Numbered from the stretch's first letter, positions 9,073 to 18,497 are shown. The stretch is 64,000 nucleotides of DNA from Tardibacter sp963781025 (GCA_963781025.1 CAWADU010000003.1:2108001-2172000), one strand, 5' to 3'. Notes: a model not told the origin generated them from the sequence alone. Made by a program: numbers and translations.

Positions 9073-10050
9073 ATGACGGACTGTCGTATCCGCTTCGACG
9101 AGACGGGTGGGCCGGAGGTCCTGAAGACCGAGGCGGTCGATCTTTCCTCGCCCGGACCCGGCGAAGTCCGCCTGCGCCATGACGTCATCGGCCTCAACTT
9201 CATCGACATCTATCACCGTTCCGGGCTGTATCCCGTTCCGCTTCCCAGCGGGATCGGCACCGAGGCAGCCGGAACGATTGACGCGATCGGCCCCGATGTC
9301 GGCGATTTCCGGCCGGGCGACCGCGTGGCATATGCCACCGCCCCCCTCGGGGCTTATGCAACCGCGCGCATCCTTCCCGCGCGGTTTCTGGTGCCGGTTC
9401 CGGACGACATTGCCAGCGAGACGGCCGCCGCCGCACTCCTGAAGGGCATGACGGCGGAATTCCTCATCGAACGGTGCGCCAGGGTCCAGCCAGGCCAGAC
9501 AGCGCTGGTCCATGCATCGGCCGGTGGAGTCGGGTCGATTCTCATCCAATGGCTAAAAGCGATCGGCGTGCGTGTCCTTGCCCACGCGGGCGACGAAACG
9601 AAGGCAGCCATCGTCCGCGCGCTTGGCATTGCCGAGGTATCGTGCGCACCGATGGACGAACTGGCCCGGTGGACCAGAGACAGCACCGGCGGACATGGCG
9701 CGGACGTCATATTCGATGGCGTCGGGGCCGCGAGCTGGGCCGCGTCACTTGCCGCCGTGGCAAAGCGCGGACTGATCATATCCTTCGGGAACGCGTCGGG
9801 ACCGGTCCCGGCGTTCACCATGCTCGATATCCTGAGGGCGGGTTCGGTGTTCATCACAAGGCCGACGCTGTTCGATTATTGCGGCACGGCCGAGGACACG
9901 CGCGCGTCCGCCACACGATTGTTCGCCATGATCAGGTCGGGGGCGGTCAGCGTGAAGATCGGCCAGCGCTTTGCCTTGCGGGAAGCAGCTGACGCCCAAC
10001 GAGCCTTGGTCGAGCGGCGAACGACCGGATCAACGATATTGCTGCCCTGA
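9073..10050 (+). CDS. NADPH:quinone oxidoreductase, zeta-crystallin type
   Basis: Medium-chain dehydrogenase/reductase without zinc that reduces quinones with NADPH. The 325-residue protein shows the family signature GLNFIDIYHRSGLYPVPLP near residues 40-58 and the Rossmann nucleotide site VHASAGGVGSILIQWLK. The cysteine and histidine zinc ligands of alcohol dehydrogenases are absent. It starts 11 bases after the hydrolase and is probably cotranscribed. It converges with the TerC-type gene across a 22-base gap containing the small palindrome TGCCTGGCAGGCA. Confidence 0.88.
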   Translation: MTDCRIRFDETGGPEVLKTEAVDLSSPGPGEVRLRHDVIGLNFIDIYHRSGLYPVPLPSGIGTEAAGTIDAIGPDVGDFRPGDRVAYATAPLGAYATARILPARFLVPVPDDIASETAAAALLKGMTAEFLIERCARVQPGQTALVHASAGGVGSILIQWLKAIGVRVLAHAGDETKAAIVRALGIAEVSCAPMDELARWTRDSTGGHGADVIFDGVGAASWAASLAAVAKRGLIISFGNASGPVPAFTMLDILRAGSVFITRPTLFDYCGTAEDTRASATRLFAMIRSGAVSVKIGQRFALREAADAQRALVERRTTGSTILLP

Positions 10051-10072
10051 TTTTGCCTGGCAGGCAGGCGCG

Positions 10073-10783
10073 TCACCTGAGCAGCGACATCAAGCCTATG
10101 TCGGGATGCACGACGCCGTCGAAGATCATCTTCGCGGCGACATAGAGGATCACCAGCAGCCCAAGGTACGCGATCCAGCGATGGCGTTCGATATATTGCG
10201 CCAGGATATTGGCCGCCAATCCCATCAGTGCGACCGACAGCATCAGGCCGATGATGAGGATGCCCGGGTGACTGCGCGCCGCGCCAGCGACCGCCAGCAC
10301 GTTATCCAGGCTCATGCTGACATCGGCCAGCGCAACCGCCCATGCAGCCGAAGCGAAGCTCTTGGCTGGCCGCAATCCCGAATGTTCGTCACCGAAAACC
10401 TGCGACGAGCCTTCCTGCTGCGCCTTGTCGGCCGGATGCAGCTCGCGGTACATCTTCCACGATACCCACAGCAGCAGCAGGCCACCCGCAAAGATCAGGC
10501 CGACGATCTGCATCAACTGCGTCACCACCAACGCGAAAACGATGCGCAGGACGAGCGCGGCGATGATGCCGATGAAGATGACCTTGCGGCGTTGGTTGGC
10601 GGGCAATCCCGCCGCCAGCGCGCCGACGACGATCGCATTGTCGCCGGCCAGCATGACGTCGATCATCAACACCTGGCCGAAAGCGGCCAAGGCGGCGGGT
10701 GAACCGATATTGGAGAAATCAGCGACGATGTGCTGCCACATCACGCCCAGCTGTATCACCTGAGCGGCGAAGACGTCGAACAT
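10073..10783 (-). CDS. TerC-family integral membrane protein
   Basis: Predicted inner-membrane protein of the TerC/YkoY/Alx family, members of which act in metal (notably manganese) export and tellurite resistance. About seven hydrophobic helices are visible. The acidic intramembrane motifs DVMLAGDNAIVVG and DVSMSLDNVLAVAG, one in each half, are the family hallmark and likely ion sites. I chose the ATG at 10783 (236 residues); a TTG four codons upstream is less likely. It is downstream of rho on the same strand, separated by 24 bases. The ion carried cannot be told from sequence. Confidence 0.85.
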   Translation of the reverse strand: MFDVFAAQVIQLGVMWQHIVADFSNIGSPAALAAFGQVLMIDVMLAGDNAIVVGALAAGLPANQRRKVIFIGIIAALVLRIVFALVVTQLMQIVGLIFAGGLLLLWVSWKMYRELHPADKAQQEGSSQVFGDEHSGLRPAKSFASAAWAVALADVSMSLDNVLAVAGAARSHPGILIIGLMLSVALMGLAANILAQYIERHRWIAYLGLLVILYVAAKMIFDGVVHPDIGLMSLLR

Positions 10784-10807
10784 GACCCCCAACAATACCT
10801 ACCCTGA

Positions 10808-12064
<1,257 letters not shown>

Positions 12065-12193
12065 GAACGAGTCCGATAGAAAAAGAGAGACTCCGGTCGC
12101 TGGGAGAACTTCAACGCTGACCGGGAAAACACGGCCCGAACGGGCACGTCCTTTTTTGCCGCTTAGTCTCAGCCATGCGGTCCGTCAAGCATC

Positions 12194-12694
12194 TTAGAAG
12201 GGCCGCACGATGACTAGAATAACGATTGCGATAACCGCCAGTGCGGGAACTTCATTGACCAGCCGCAGCGTTCTTTCGGATACCCGGCGCTCGCCGCGCT
12301 GAAAAGATTTGCGAAGGCCCGAAAGCCAGCCATGATAACCGCTGAGGGCGATAACGATCAGCACCTTGGCCAGCAGCCAGCCCTGGTTCCAGCCAAGATG
12401 GAACGCCAGCATCAGGCCGAACAGCCATGTCAACTCCATGCTCGGATTGACGATGATCCGAAGGAGCCGCCGCTCGCGATCGATCCACTGCGCATCTTCG
12501 TCCGAACCCGGCGCCACCGGATGGTGATAAACGAAGTACCGGGGCAGCATGAACATTCCCGCCATCCAGAAAATGACGGCAATCACGTGCAACGCCTTCA
12601 CCCACGGATAGGCGCCGCCGAGCCAGCCGACCGCATTGACCAGAAGCGTGTGCCAGAACATGCCGGGATAAGTTTGGGCAAACCATTCCATCAT
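12194..12694 (-). CDS. hemJ: Protoporphyrinogen oxidase HemJ
   Basis: Membrane enzyme that oxidises protoporphyrinogen IX to protoporphyrin IX in haem synthesis; it replaces HemG or HemY in most alphaproteobacteria. The 166-residue protein has four hydrophobic helices, with the conserved histidine in KALHVIAVIFWMAGMFMLPR and further conserved residues in the RIIVNPSMELTWLFG region. The start at 12694 has AGGAATAG upstream. Only four bases separate it from the hemE stop, so the two haem genes are one unit. Confidence 0.93.
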   Translation of the reverse strand: MMEWFAQTYPGMFWHTLLVNAVGWLGGAYPWVKALHVIAVIFWMAGMFMLPRYFVYHHPVAPGSDEDAQWIDRERRLLRIIVNPSMELTWLFGLMLAFHLGWNQGWLLAKVLIVIALSGYHGWLSGLRKSFQRGERRVSERTLRLVNEVPALAVIAIVILVIVRPF

Positions 12695-12698
12695 AAGT

Positions 12699-13748
12699 CT
12701 ATTCCTGCCGCACCAGCGCCATTAGCTGCTGCACATGCTCGATCGGCGTGTCGGGCAGAATCCCGTGACCGAGATTGAAAACATGCGGTCGCTCCCCCAG
12801 CGCACGGCGAATGTGCCGGACAGCTTCCGTCAGTGCAGGCCCGCCCGCGTTGAGCACCAGCGGATCGAGATTGCCCTGCACCGGCAGATTGTCGGGCAAA
12901 GACGCGTTCGCCCACACGGGATCGATCGTTTCGTCGAGGCCCACGGCCGAAACACCGGTTTCGCGCGCATAGGCCGGCAGCTTGGCCCCGGCCCCTTTGG
13001 GAAAGCCGATGATCGGGATACCGGGATGACGTTCCCGCAACCGGCTGACGATTTCCGCCGTCGGCGCGATCACCCATTTTTCGAATTGCTGCGGCGACAG
13101 GCTGCCGGCCCAGCTGTCGAACAACTGCACCGCATGAACGCCAGCCTCGATCTGGTCGGACAGATAATCAACGGTCGCTCGAATGATATAGTCGATCAGC
13201 ACCTGGAAGCGAGCCGCATCGCGGTAGGCAAGCCTGCGCGCATCGGCATGATCGCGACTTCCCTGGCCGGAGACCATATAGGTGGCGATCGTCCACGGGC
13301 TGCCCGCAAAACCCAGAAAAGTCGTCTCAGGCGACAATGCGGCCGCGACAAGGCGAACCGTCTCGATGATCGGTCGCAGGCGCTCAGGGCGCGGCTGGAG
13401 CGCCTCTATGGTCCCGTCGAGAAGCGCCGGCGACAATCGCGGGCCTTCGCCCGGCCCGAAGCTCAGATCCTGGCCCAGAGCATGCGGGATCACCAATATG
13501 TCGGAAAACAGGATCGCGCCATCGAAGCCAAAGCGGCGCAAAGGCTGCAAGGTCACCTCGGCTGCCGCGGCGCTGTCGTGGACGAGTTCGAGGAATCCGC
13601 CTTTTTCGGCACGCAGAGCGCGGTATTCGGGCAGATAGCGTCCTGCCTGGCGCATCATCCACATGGGTGGGGGATCAAGTCTTTTGCCCTTGAGCACGGC
13701 GAGCAATGGACGGGTCTCGCCGGACAGGGACACGACCTCCTTCTTCAT
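12699..13748 (-). CDS. hemE: Uroporphyrinogen decarboxylase
   Basis: Converts uroporphyrinogen III to coproporphyrinogen III by removing four carboxyl groups. The 349-residue protein carries the hallmark WMMRQAGRYLPEYR (around residues 30-43) with the active-site arginines, ILFSDILVIPHALG with the catalytic aspartate, and the C-terminal NLGHGILPDTP segment. The ATG at 13748 is preceded by AAGAAAGA. In Caulobacter and Rickettsia the replication origin lies immediately upstream of hemE, and the same arrangement is proposed here; its promoter would then lie inside the origin region. Confidence 0.97.
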   Translation of the reverse strand: MKKEVVSLSGETRPLLAVLKGKRLDPPPMWMMRQAGRYLPEYRALRAEKGGFLELVHDSAAAAEVTLQPLRRFGFDGAILFSDILVIPHALGQDLSFGPGEGPRLSPALLDGTIEALQPRPERLRPIIETVRLVAAALSPETTFLGFAGSPWTIATYMVSGQGSRDHADARRLAYRDAARFQVLIDYIIRATVDYLSDQIEAGVHAVQLFDSWAGSLSPQQFEKWVIAPTAEIVSRLRERHPGIPIIGFPKGAGAKLPAYARETGVSAVGLDETIDPVWANASLPDNLPVQGNLDPLVLNAGGPALTEAVRHIRRALGERPHVFNLGHGILPDTPIEHVQQLMALVRQE

Positions 13749-13777
13749 TAGAATCTTTCTTAAATAAGGATGATAGT

Positions 13778-13835
13778 AGTTGTTGGATGCATGGAAGCCG
13801 GGGTTTAATCGCTAGCCGCCATATTGCCAACAACT
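13778..13835. repeat. 9-bp inverted repeat inside the predicted origin
   Basis: AGTTGTTGG (13778-13786) and CCAACAACT (13827-13835) are exact reverse complements, 40 bases apart, on the hemE side of the predicted origin. They overlap the edge of the AT-rich tract. They could be paired binding sites of a regulator acting on the origin or the hemE promoter, or a cruciform element; nothing in the sequence decides between these. Confidence 0.5.
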
Positions 13836-13876
13836 TGACTCTGCCGGCGTCTGTTTGGCGTCACGAGTCGATGGGC

Positions 13877-13894
13877 TTATCCACGTAATCCACA
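13877..13894 (+). promoter_or_regulatory. Tandem DnaA-like boxes
   Basis: TTATCCACG followed directly by TAATCCACA; each differs by one base from the consensus TTATCCACA, and both are in the same orientation. Abutting same-strand boxes are typical of origin cores that nucleate DnaA oligomers. Confidence 0.65.
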
Positions 13895-14012
13895 GAAGAC
13901 CCGATTTCCCCGTCCCCATGTGGAGAAGTCATGGAACCGAGTTCTGGGCGGGGGTGGGTGGAATCGCGCGCTTGCTGAAATCCACTGGTTTCCGCTAGCG
14001 CTGTACACGGGC

Positions 14013-14021
14013 TTTTCCACA
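14013..14021 (+). promoter_or_regulatory. DnaA box next to ppsR ribosome site
   Basis: TTTTCCACA fits the relaxed DnaA consensus TTWTNCACA. Its last base is the first base of the AGGAGG purine block upstream of ppsR, so DnaA bound here would also sit over the ppsR leader. Confidence 0.55.
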
Positions 14022-14040
14022 GGAGGCGATTGGCGCGGTT

Positions 14041-14868
14041 GTGACGAGACTTCATGTCCATCTGGTGTCGGATTCGACCGGCGAAACTCTGGAGTCCGTC
14101 GCCAAGGCCTGTCTTGCGCAGTTCAAGGACGTGGAAGCGATCAAGCATTATTGGCCGATGGTCCGTTCGGTCGGCCACCTTGACCGTGTAATGACCGAGA
14201 TCGCCGAACGTCCCGGCCTTATCGTCTATACGCTGGTAAATGGCGACGTCCGACGAAAGTTGGAGAACAGGGCCCATTCGATGGGATTGCCGCGGGTCTC
14301 GGCGCTCGATCCGGTGCTTGATGCCTTTTCGCGCCTGCTCGGCCAGGAGGCGCAGAACCGTCCAGGCGGCCAGCACAAGATGGACGCCGCCTATTTCGCG
14401 CGGGTCGATGCCATCCACTACACCATCGCTCATGATGACGGCGCGCTATGGGAAGAATGGGAGGAAGCTGACGTCGTTCTGGCGGGCGTGTCGAGATCGT
14501 CGAAAACGCCGACCTCCATTTACCTCGCCAACCGCGGATACAAGGTCGCCAATATCCCGCTCGTTCTGGAGTCGCCGCCGCCGCGCGGTCTGTTTGAACT
14601 GAAAAATCCACTGGTCGTTGGACTGACCACCAGCCCCGACCGCCTGGTGCAGGTGCGCCGCAATCGCCTGCTTGCGTTGAAGCAGTCGCCCGAAACCGCC
14701 TATGTCGACCCTGAATCGGTGTCGGCGGAGCTGGCCTTTGCCCGGCGCCTGTTCGCCGACAATGACTGGCCGGTGATCGATGTGACGCGCCGCTCGATCG
14801 AAGAAACGGCGGCGGCGGTGATGAACCTGCTGCTCGACCGGCGGGAAGAACAGAAAGAGCCGTCGTGA
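14041..14868 (+). CDS. ppsR: Bifunctional pyruvate, water dikinase regulatory protein (DUF299)
   Basis: Serine/threonine kinase and pyrophosphorylase of the DUF299 family, which switches PEP synthase or pyruvate phosphate dikinase off and on by ADP-dependent phosphorylation. The 275-residue protein starts TRLHVHLVSDSTGETLES and has the P-loop GVSRSSKTPTSIYLANRG near residues 148-165 and the C-terminal SIEETAA segment. Translation begins at a GTG; the nearest purine-rich block, AGGAGG, is 14 bases upstream, longer than usual. It is the first gene right of the predicted origin and its stop overlaps the maf start. Confidence 0.92.
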   Translation: MTRLHVHLVSDSTGETLESVAKACLAQFKDVEAIKHYWPMVRSVGHLDRVMTEIAERPGLIVYTLVNGDVRRKLENRAHSMGLPRVSALDPVLDAFSRLLGQEAQNRPGGQHKMDAAYFARVDAIHYTIAHDDGALWEEWEEADVVLAGVSRSSKTPTSIYLANRGYKVANIPLVLESPPPRGLFELKNPLVVGLTTSPDRLVQVRRNRLLALKQSPETAYVDPESVSAELAFARRLFADNDWPVIDVTRRSIEETAAAVMNLLLDRREEQKEPS

Positions 14869-15461
14869 CGCTGGTTCTCGCCTCGACAAGCGCCGCCCGC
14901 CGCGCGATGCTGAATGCTGCGGGCGTCGATCATGAGGCGATGGCCGCGCATGTCGACGAGGAAGCCGCGAAGCTTGGCTTTGCCTCGCGCGGCATGTCGG
15001 CGCGTGACACGGCCGATACGCTGGCGGAATTGAAGGCGATCAAGATTTCAGGGCGGCTGCCGGAAGCGATCGTTCTTGGCGCCGATCAGGTGCTTGCGAC
15101 CGAGGAGGGTGTCTTGTTCGACAAGCCGGAATCCCGCGAAGAGGCGTCTGATCAGTTGCGAGCATTGCGCGGCAAGACCCATGTGCTGGTTTCGGCTGCC
15201 GTGATGGCACAAAATGGCGCCCCCATCTGGCGCGCGGTTGATGACGCCAGGTTGACAGTGCGGCCTTTCTCCGATGCGTTCCTCGACGAATATCTGGATC
15301 GCGAGTGGCCCGCGATCGCCGGCTGCGTGGGCGGCTACCGGCTGGAGGCTGTGGGAGCGCAGCTTTTCTCCAGGATCAGGGGCGATCATTTCACCATCCT
15401 CGGGCTGCCGCTGCTGCCGGTTCTCGATTTCCTCCGGATCCGAGGAATGCTGACGTCATGA
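14865..15461 (+). CDS. maf: Maf-family nucleoside triphosphate pyrophosphatase
   Basis: House-cleaning pyrophosphatase that hydrolyses non-canonical nucleoside triphosphates. The 198-residue protein has the family N-terminus VLASTSAARRAML, the metal-binding GADQVL segment and the FDKPESREEA segment; these features resemble the YceF-like branch more than the dTTP/UTP branch, but that subtype is inferred. Its GTG start overlaps the ppsR stop (GTGA) and its stop overlaps the aroE start (ATGA), so the four genes are translationally coupled. Confidence 0.93.
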   Translation: MTLVLASTSAARRAMLNAAGVDHEAMAAHVDEEAAKLGFASRGMSARDTADTLAELKAIKISGRLPEAIVLGADQVLATEEGVLFDKPESREEASDQLRALRGKTHVLVSAAVMAQNGAPIWRAVDDARLTVRPFSDAFLDEYLDREWPAIAGCVGGYRLEAVGAQLFSRIRGDHFTILGLPLLPVLDFLRIRGMLTS

Positions 15462-16297
15462 CGCCCGTGAAACCCGCAGTCGCAGGCGTGATCGGCTGGC
15501 CGGTCGCGCATTCGAAATCGCCGCTGATTCACCGCTACTGGCTGGAAAAGCTGTGTATAGACGGCGATTACAGCCGCTTTCCGGTCCACCCGGACAAGGT
15601 TTTGGATGCGGTGCGCGCACTGCCCAGCCTTGGCATCCGGGGAGTCAACGTCACGGTTCCCCACAAACAGGCGGTCATGGCGGCGATGGACCGGATCGCC
15701 CCATCGGCGCAGGCGGTCGGCGCAGTCAACACCATCGTCGTCGAAGCGGATTCCAGCCTTTGCGGCCATAACACGGACGTCGATGGTATCACTGCCGCCT
15801 TGTCGGACCGGGAACTGGCCGGCGCTTCGGTTTGCCTGATTGGTGCGGGCGGCGCCGCGCGGGCGGCGATGCATGTGCTGCACGCGGCGGGCGTCGTCGA
15901 TGTGGCGATTCTCGCGCGCAATGCCTCCCGGGCCGAGGACCTGCTCGGTCAATTTGGAATGGCGGGGCGCGCCTTTGGTTTCGCCGAAAGCCAGGCGGCC
16001 TTGTCCGGCCGGATGGCGGTGATCAACGCCAGCCCGATGGGCATGTCGGGCCAGCCCGAAATGCCGGCGGCGATTCTGGATGCCTTGCCTTATTCCGCCA
16101 CTCAGGCGTTGGCGTTCGACATGGTGTATGCGCCGCTCGATACGCTGTTCCTGTGTACCGCGCGACAGCAGGGATTTGCGATTGCGGATGGTCTTGTCAT
16201 GCTGATTGGGCAAGCTGCTACAGCGTTCAGCCTATTCTATGGGCAGACGCCGCCGCGCGATGGCGACGCCGAACTCCGGGCGATGCTGACAGCATGA
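15458..16297 (+). CDS. aroE: Shikimate dehydrogenase (NADP+)
   Basis: Reduces 3-dehydroshikimate to shikimate in aromatic amino acid synthesis. The 279-residue protein has the substrate-binding SKSPLIH motif near the N-terminus, the catalytic lysine in NVTVPHKQ, NTDVDG with the catalytic aspartate, and the NADP site GAGGAARAAM. The start is fixed by the ATGA overlap with maf; the frame remains open upstream but that part lies within maf. Its stop overlaps the coaE start by four bases. Confidence 0.95.
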   Translation: MTPVKPAVAGVIGWPVAHSKSPLIHRYWLEKLCIDGDYSRFPVHPDKVLDAVRALPSLGIRGVNVTVPHKQAVMAAMDRIAPSAQAVGAVNTIVVEADSSLCGHNTDVDGITAALSDRELAGASVCLIGAGGAARAAMHVLHAAGVVDVAILARNASRAEDLLGQFGMAGRAFGFAESQAALSGRMAVINASPMGMSGQPEMPAAILDALPYSATQALAFDMVYAPLDTLFLCTARQQGFAIADGLVMLIGQAATAFSLFYGQTPPRDGDAELRAMLTA

Positions 16298-16884
16298 TCA
16301 TCCTTGGACTGACCGGCTCGATCGGCATGGGAAAATCGACGGTTGCCGCCATGTTCCGGCGTCTTGGCGTGCCGGTTTTCGACGCGGACGCCGAAGTTCA
16401 CCGTCTGCAGGGCCCAGGCGGAGCATTGGTCGCCGCGATCGAGCGAAATTTCCCCGGAACCACGGGACCCGACGGGGTCGACCGGCAGGCGCTCGGCAAA
16501 AAGGTGCTCGGCAACCGGACGGAGCTCAAAAAGCTCGAGGCGTTGGTCCATCCGGCGGTCGGACAAGCCCGCCAGCGGTTTCTCCGCAAACACCGTTTCC
16601 GCCCGCTTGTGGTCGTGGATGTGCCGCTCCTCTTCGAAACCGGCGGCGAGAGTGCGGTCGACATCATCGCGGTGGTTTCCGCCCCCGGCCATATGCAGCG
16701 CGCCCGGGTGCTGGCGCGTCCGGGAATGACGGAAGAAAAGCTCGCGTCGATCCTCGGCCACCAGCTTTCCGATGCCGAGAAACGCCGCCGCGCGGACTTC
16801 GTCATTCCAACAGGAACCGGCATCGGCAGAACGTTCGCCGCCGTTCGAAAGCTGGTCGACGCATTGTCCGGCTGCCGCATCTGA
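16294..16884 (+). CDS. coaE: Dephospho-CoA kinase
   Basis: Catalyses the last step of coenzyme A synthesis. The 196-residue protein opens MIILGLTGSIGMGKSTVA with the P-loop at residues 8-16, followed by DADAEVH and the VVDVPLLFETGGE segment that are standard for CoaE. It is the last gene of the ppsR-maf-aroE-coaE unit, coupled to aroE by an ATGA overlap. A hairpin that may end the operon lies 52 bases after its stop. Confidence 0.95.
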   Translation: MIILGLTGSIGMGKSTVAAMFRRLGVPVFDADAEVHRLQGPGGALVAAIERNFPGTTGPDGVDRQALGKKVLGNRTELKKLEALVHPAVGQARQRFLRKHRFRPLVVVDVPLLFETGGESAVDIIAVVSAPGHMQRARVLARPGMTEEKLASILGHQLSDAEKRRRADFVIPTGTGIGRTFAAVRKLVDALSGCRI

Positions 16885-16936
16885 TCGGCCGTGAAAAGCG
16901 GTCTCTTTCCAATTCATTACATAGTGCATGAGGCTC

Positions 16937-16966
16937 AAGGCGGGTTTGTCTGGCAAAACTCGCCTT
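16937..16966 (+). terminator. Hairpin after coaE
   Basis: AAGGCGGGTTT pairs with AAACTCGCCTT across an 8-base loop, an 11-bp stem with one G-T pair. The tail is only TCTGGG rather than a T-run, so it may need Rho or act as a partial terminator or RNA-stability element. It lies in the 149-base gap that also has to hold the dnaQ promoter. Confidence 0.45.
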
Positions 16967-17033
16967 TCTGGGATTATAACCTGAAGTCATCAGGGTCACT
17001 GGGGCCGGTTCTGGCCAGAAACTTACATATGAA

Positions 17034-17766
17034 ATGATCATTGACGCGACACGCAAGCCAACCCGGGAAGTGGTGTTTGATACGGAAACGACCGGAATCG
17101 ACCCCGCATCCGGACACCGGTTGGTGGAGATCGGTCTGGTCGAGCTGATCGACAGGGTGGAAACGGGGAAAACCTGGCACGCCTATTTCAACCCCAAAAG
17201 ATCGATGCCGCCGGAAGCTGAGGCGGTGCATGGCCTCTCCTCTCAATTCCTGGCGGACAAGCCGCTATTCGCCGATCAGGTGGAGGGGCTGCTCGCGTTT
17301 GTCGCCGAATTCGGTGCTGGTTGCGCACAATGCGCGATTCGACATCGGCTTTCTCGACATGGAGCTGACATTGTGCGGAAGGCCTCCGCTTGGCCATGAG
17401 CGGGCGATCGATACGCTGGCGATGGCGCGATCGCGCCATCCCGGGGCCAAGCATTCGCTCGATGCCTTGTGCACGCGCTATGGCGTCGACCGATCCCATC
17501 GCATCAAGCATGGCGCCCTGCTCGACGCGCAACTTCTGGCGCAAGTCTATGTCGAACTTACCGGTGGCAGGCAGATCGGTCTTGATCTGATGAATGTCAC
17601 CGTTGTGCAGGGATCTGACACCCTGCGGGCCGACGCGGGACGGGGGGGTGCCGACCGGCTCTTCAGGCCCGCCCGAATTCATGGTCCAGCCGCTGCCGAG
17701 CTTGAACGTCATGCGGCGTTTATTGCGCGGATGGACGATGCCTTGTGGAAATCCACCGGTGGTTGA
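17034..17766 (+). pseudogene. dnaQ: DNA polymerase III epsilon subunit, apparent single-base frameshift
   Basis: Proofreading 3'-5' exonuclease of the replicative polymerase. The 5' frame gives MIIDATRKPTREVVFDTETTG with the ExoI motif. It then leaves the family after LLAFVAE and stops at 17399. The +1 frame carries the rest: SVLVAHNARFDIGFLD (ExoII), the ExoIII HxxxxD region at HGALLDAQLLAQVY, and a normal C-terminus to 17766. Deleting one T from GAATTC at 17307-17312 joins the two halves with no gap or extra residue. Because dnaQ is usually essential or strongly needed, a sequencing or assembly error is the most likely cause; true frameshifting is possible but I see no classic slippery site. 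Confidence 0.85.
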
Positions 17767-17815
17767 ATAATTTAATATCCGGCGGGATCGCGTTAGTTTG
17801 TGAACGGAGGAAGAT

Positions 17816-18388
17816 ATGGATATTCGCGTTTCCGGTCATCAGGTCGAGGTCGGCGCCGCGTTTCGGACCCATGTCGAAAGCCGACTGAACGGGATGGCGG
17901 AAAAATACTTTTCCCGTGCGATCAGCGCACAGGTCACACTGGCGAAAGGGCCCCATGACATCGGCTTCGCATGCGACATCATTGCCCATGTCATGCAGGG
18001 TGTCGTGCTTAAGGGGTCTGCAAAAGCCCAGGAGGCGCATCTGGCCTGCGATATCGCGGCCGACAAGATCGAAAAACAACTGCGCCGTTACACGCGCCGT
18101 CTGAAAGACCGCAAGACGACCGGCGCCGGCGCCAATGGCAGCGGCTTCGATCTCAACGCTGGCTATATCATCTTCAAATCGGAAGAAGGAGACGCATCGG
18201 GCGATCATCCGTTGATCGTTGCGGAAACGCAAATCGACATTCCCGAAGCAAGTGTTTCCGATGCGGTGATGATGCTGGATTTGCGGAACACGACGGCATT
18301 GCTGTTCAAGAACTCCGGCACGGGGTCTTTCAACATGGTCTATCGCCGGGAAGACGGAAATATCGGCTGGGTCGAACCACAGCATTGA
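17816..18388 (+). CDS. hpf: Ribosome hibernation promoting factor, long form
   Basis: Binds 30S subunits and, in the long form, pairs ribosomes into inactive 100S dimers in stationary phase. The 190-residue protein has an N-terminal HPF/RaiA domain (MDIRVSGHQVEVG to about residue 100) and the C-terminal dimerisation domain with the SVSDAVMMLDL and FNMVYRREDGNIGWVEP signatures. The ATG has an excellent GGAGGA site. It is followed by ptsN, a pairing often seen in rpoN neighbourhoods, although no rpoN is present here. Confidence 0.94.
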   Translation: MDIRVSGHQVEVGAAFRTHVESRLNGMAEKYFSRAISAQVTLAKGPHDIGFACDIIAHVMQGVVLKGSAKAQEAHLACDIAADKIEKQLRRYTRRLKDRKTTGAGANGSGFDLNAGYIIFKSEEGDASGDHPLIVAETQIDIPEASVSDAVMMLDLRNTTALLFKNSGTGSFNMVYRREDGNIGWVEPQH

Positions 18389-18403
18389 ACGCGGTAAGAC
18401 TGG

Positions 18404-18464
18404 ACAAAATCGGCGGACGCTTTAGGCGGCCTCTGGCCGGTGCGGTTGTGGTGCGCGATTTTGT
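18404..18464. repeat. Long inverted repeat with inner hairpin between hpf and ptsN
   Basis: ACAAAATCG (18404-18412) and CGATTTTGT (18456-18464) are exact 9-bp complements enclosing a smaller CGGCC-TCT-GGCCG hairpin. In RNA this would make a two-level structure in the 109-base hpf-ptsN gap. It could terminate part of the hpf transcript, protect its 3' end or modulate ptsN. There is no T-tract directly after the inner hairpin. Confidence 0.5.
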
Positions 18465-18497
18465 GAACGCCAGAAAAATTTTTGAGTTTGATCCCTG

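Larger units (their letters stand above)
13749..14040. other. Predicted chromosomal replication origin (oriC)
   Basis: A 292-bp gap between divergent hemE and ppsR, the place of the origin in Caulobacter and Rickettsia. Visible elements are two abutting DnaA-like boxes TTATCCACG (13877-13885) and TAATCCACA (13886-13894), a consensus-type TTTTCCACA (14013-14021), and the reverse-strand box TTCTCCACA (13919-13927). An AT-rich tract adjoins hemE (about 13748-13785). Four GANTC methylation sites lie at 13751, 13837, 13865 and 13961. Core genes to the left run mainly on the minus strand and those to the right on the plus strand, so both point away from the gap. No paired TTAA-N7-TTAA CtrA site was found. 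Confidence 0.75.

Noticed and set aside
10054..10066. TGCCTGGCAGGCA between the converging quinone reductase and TerC-type genes
   Set aside because: The arms leave only one base for a loop and no T-run follows, so it is noted only in the gene entry.
12130..12165. GCCCG-AA-CGGGC followed by a T-run in the hemJ-rho gap
   Set aside because: The T-run is on the plus strand while both neighbouring genes are read from the minus strand, and a two-base loop cannot form a good hairpin, so it is not called a terminator.
13749..14040. CtrA boxes in the origin
   Set aside because: Only single TTAA half-sites (13760 and 13804) were found, with no TTAA-N7-TTAA pair.
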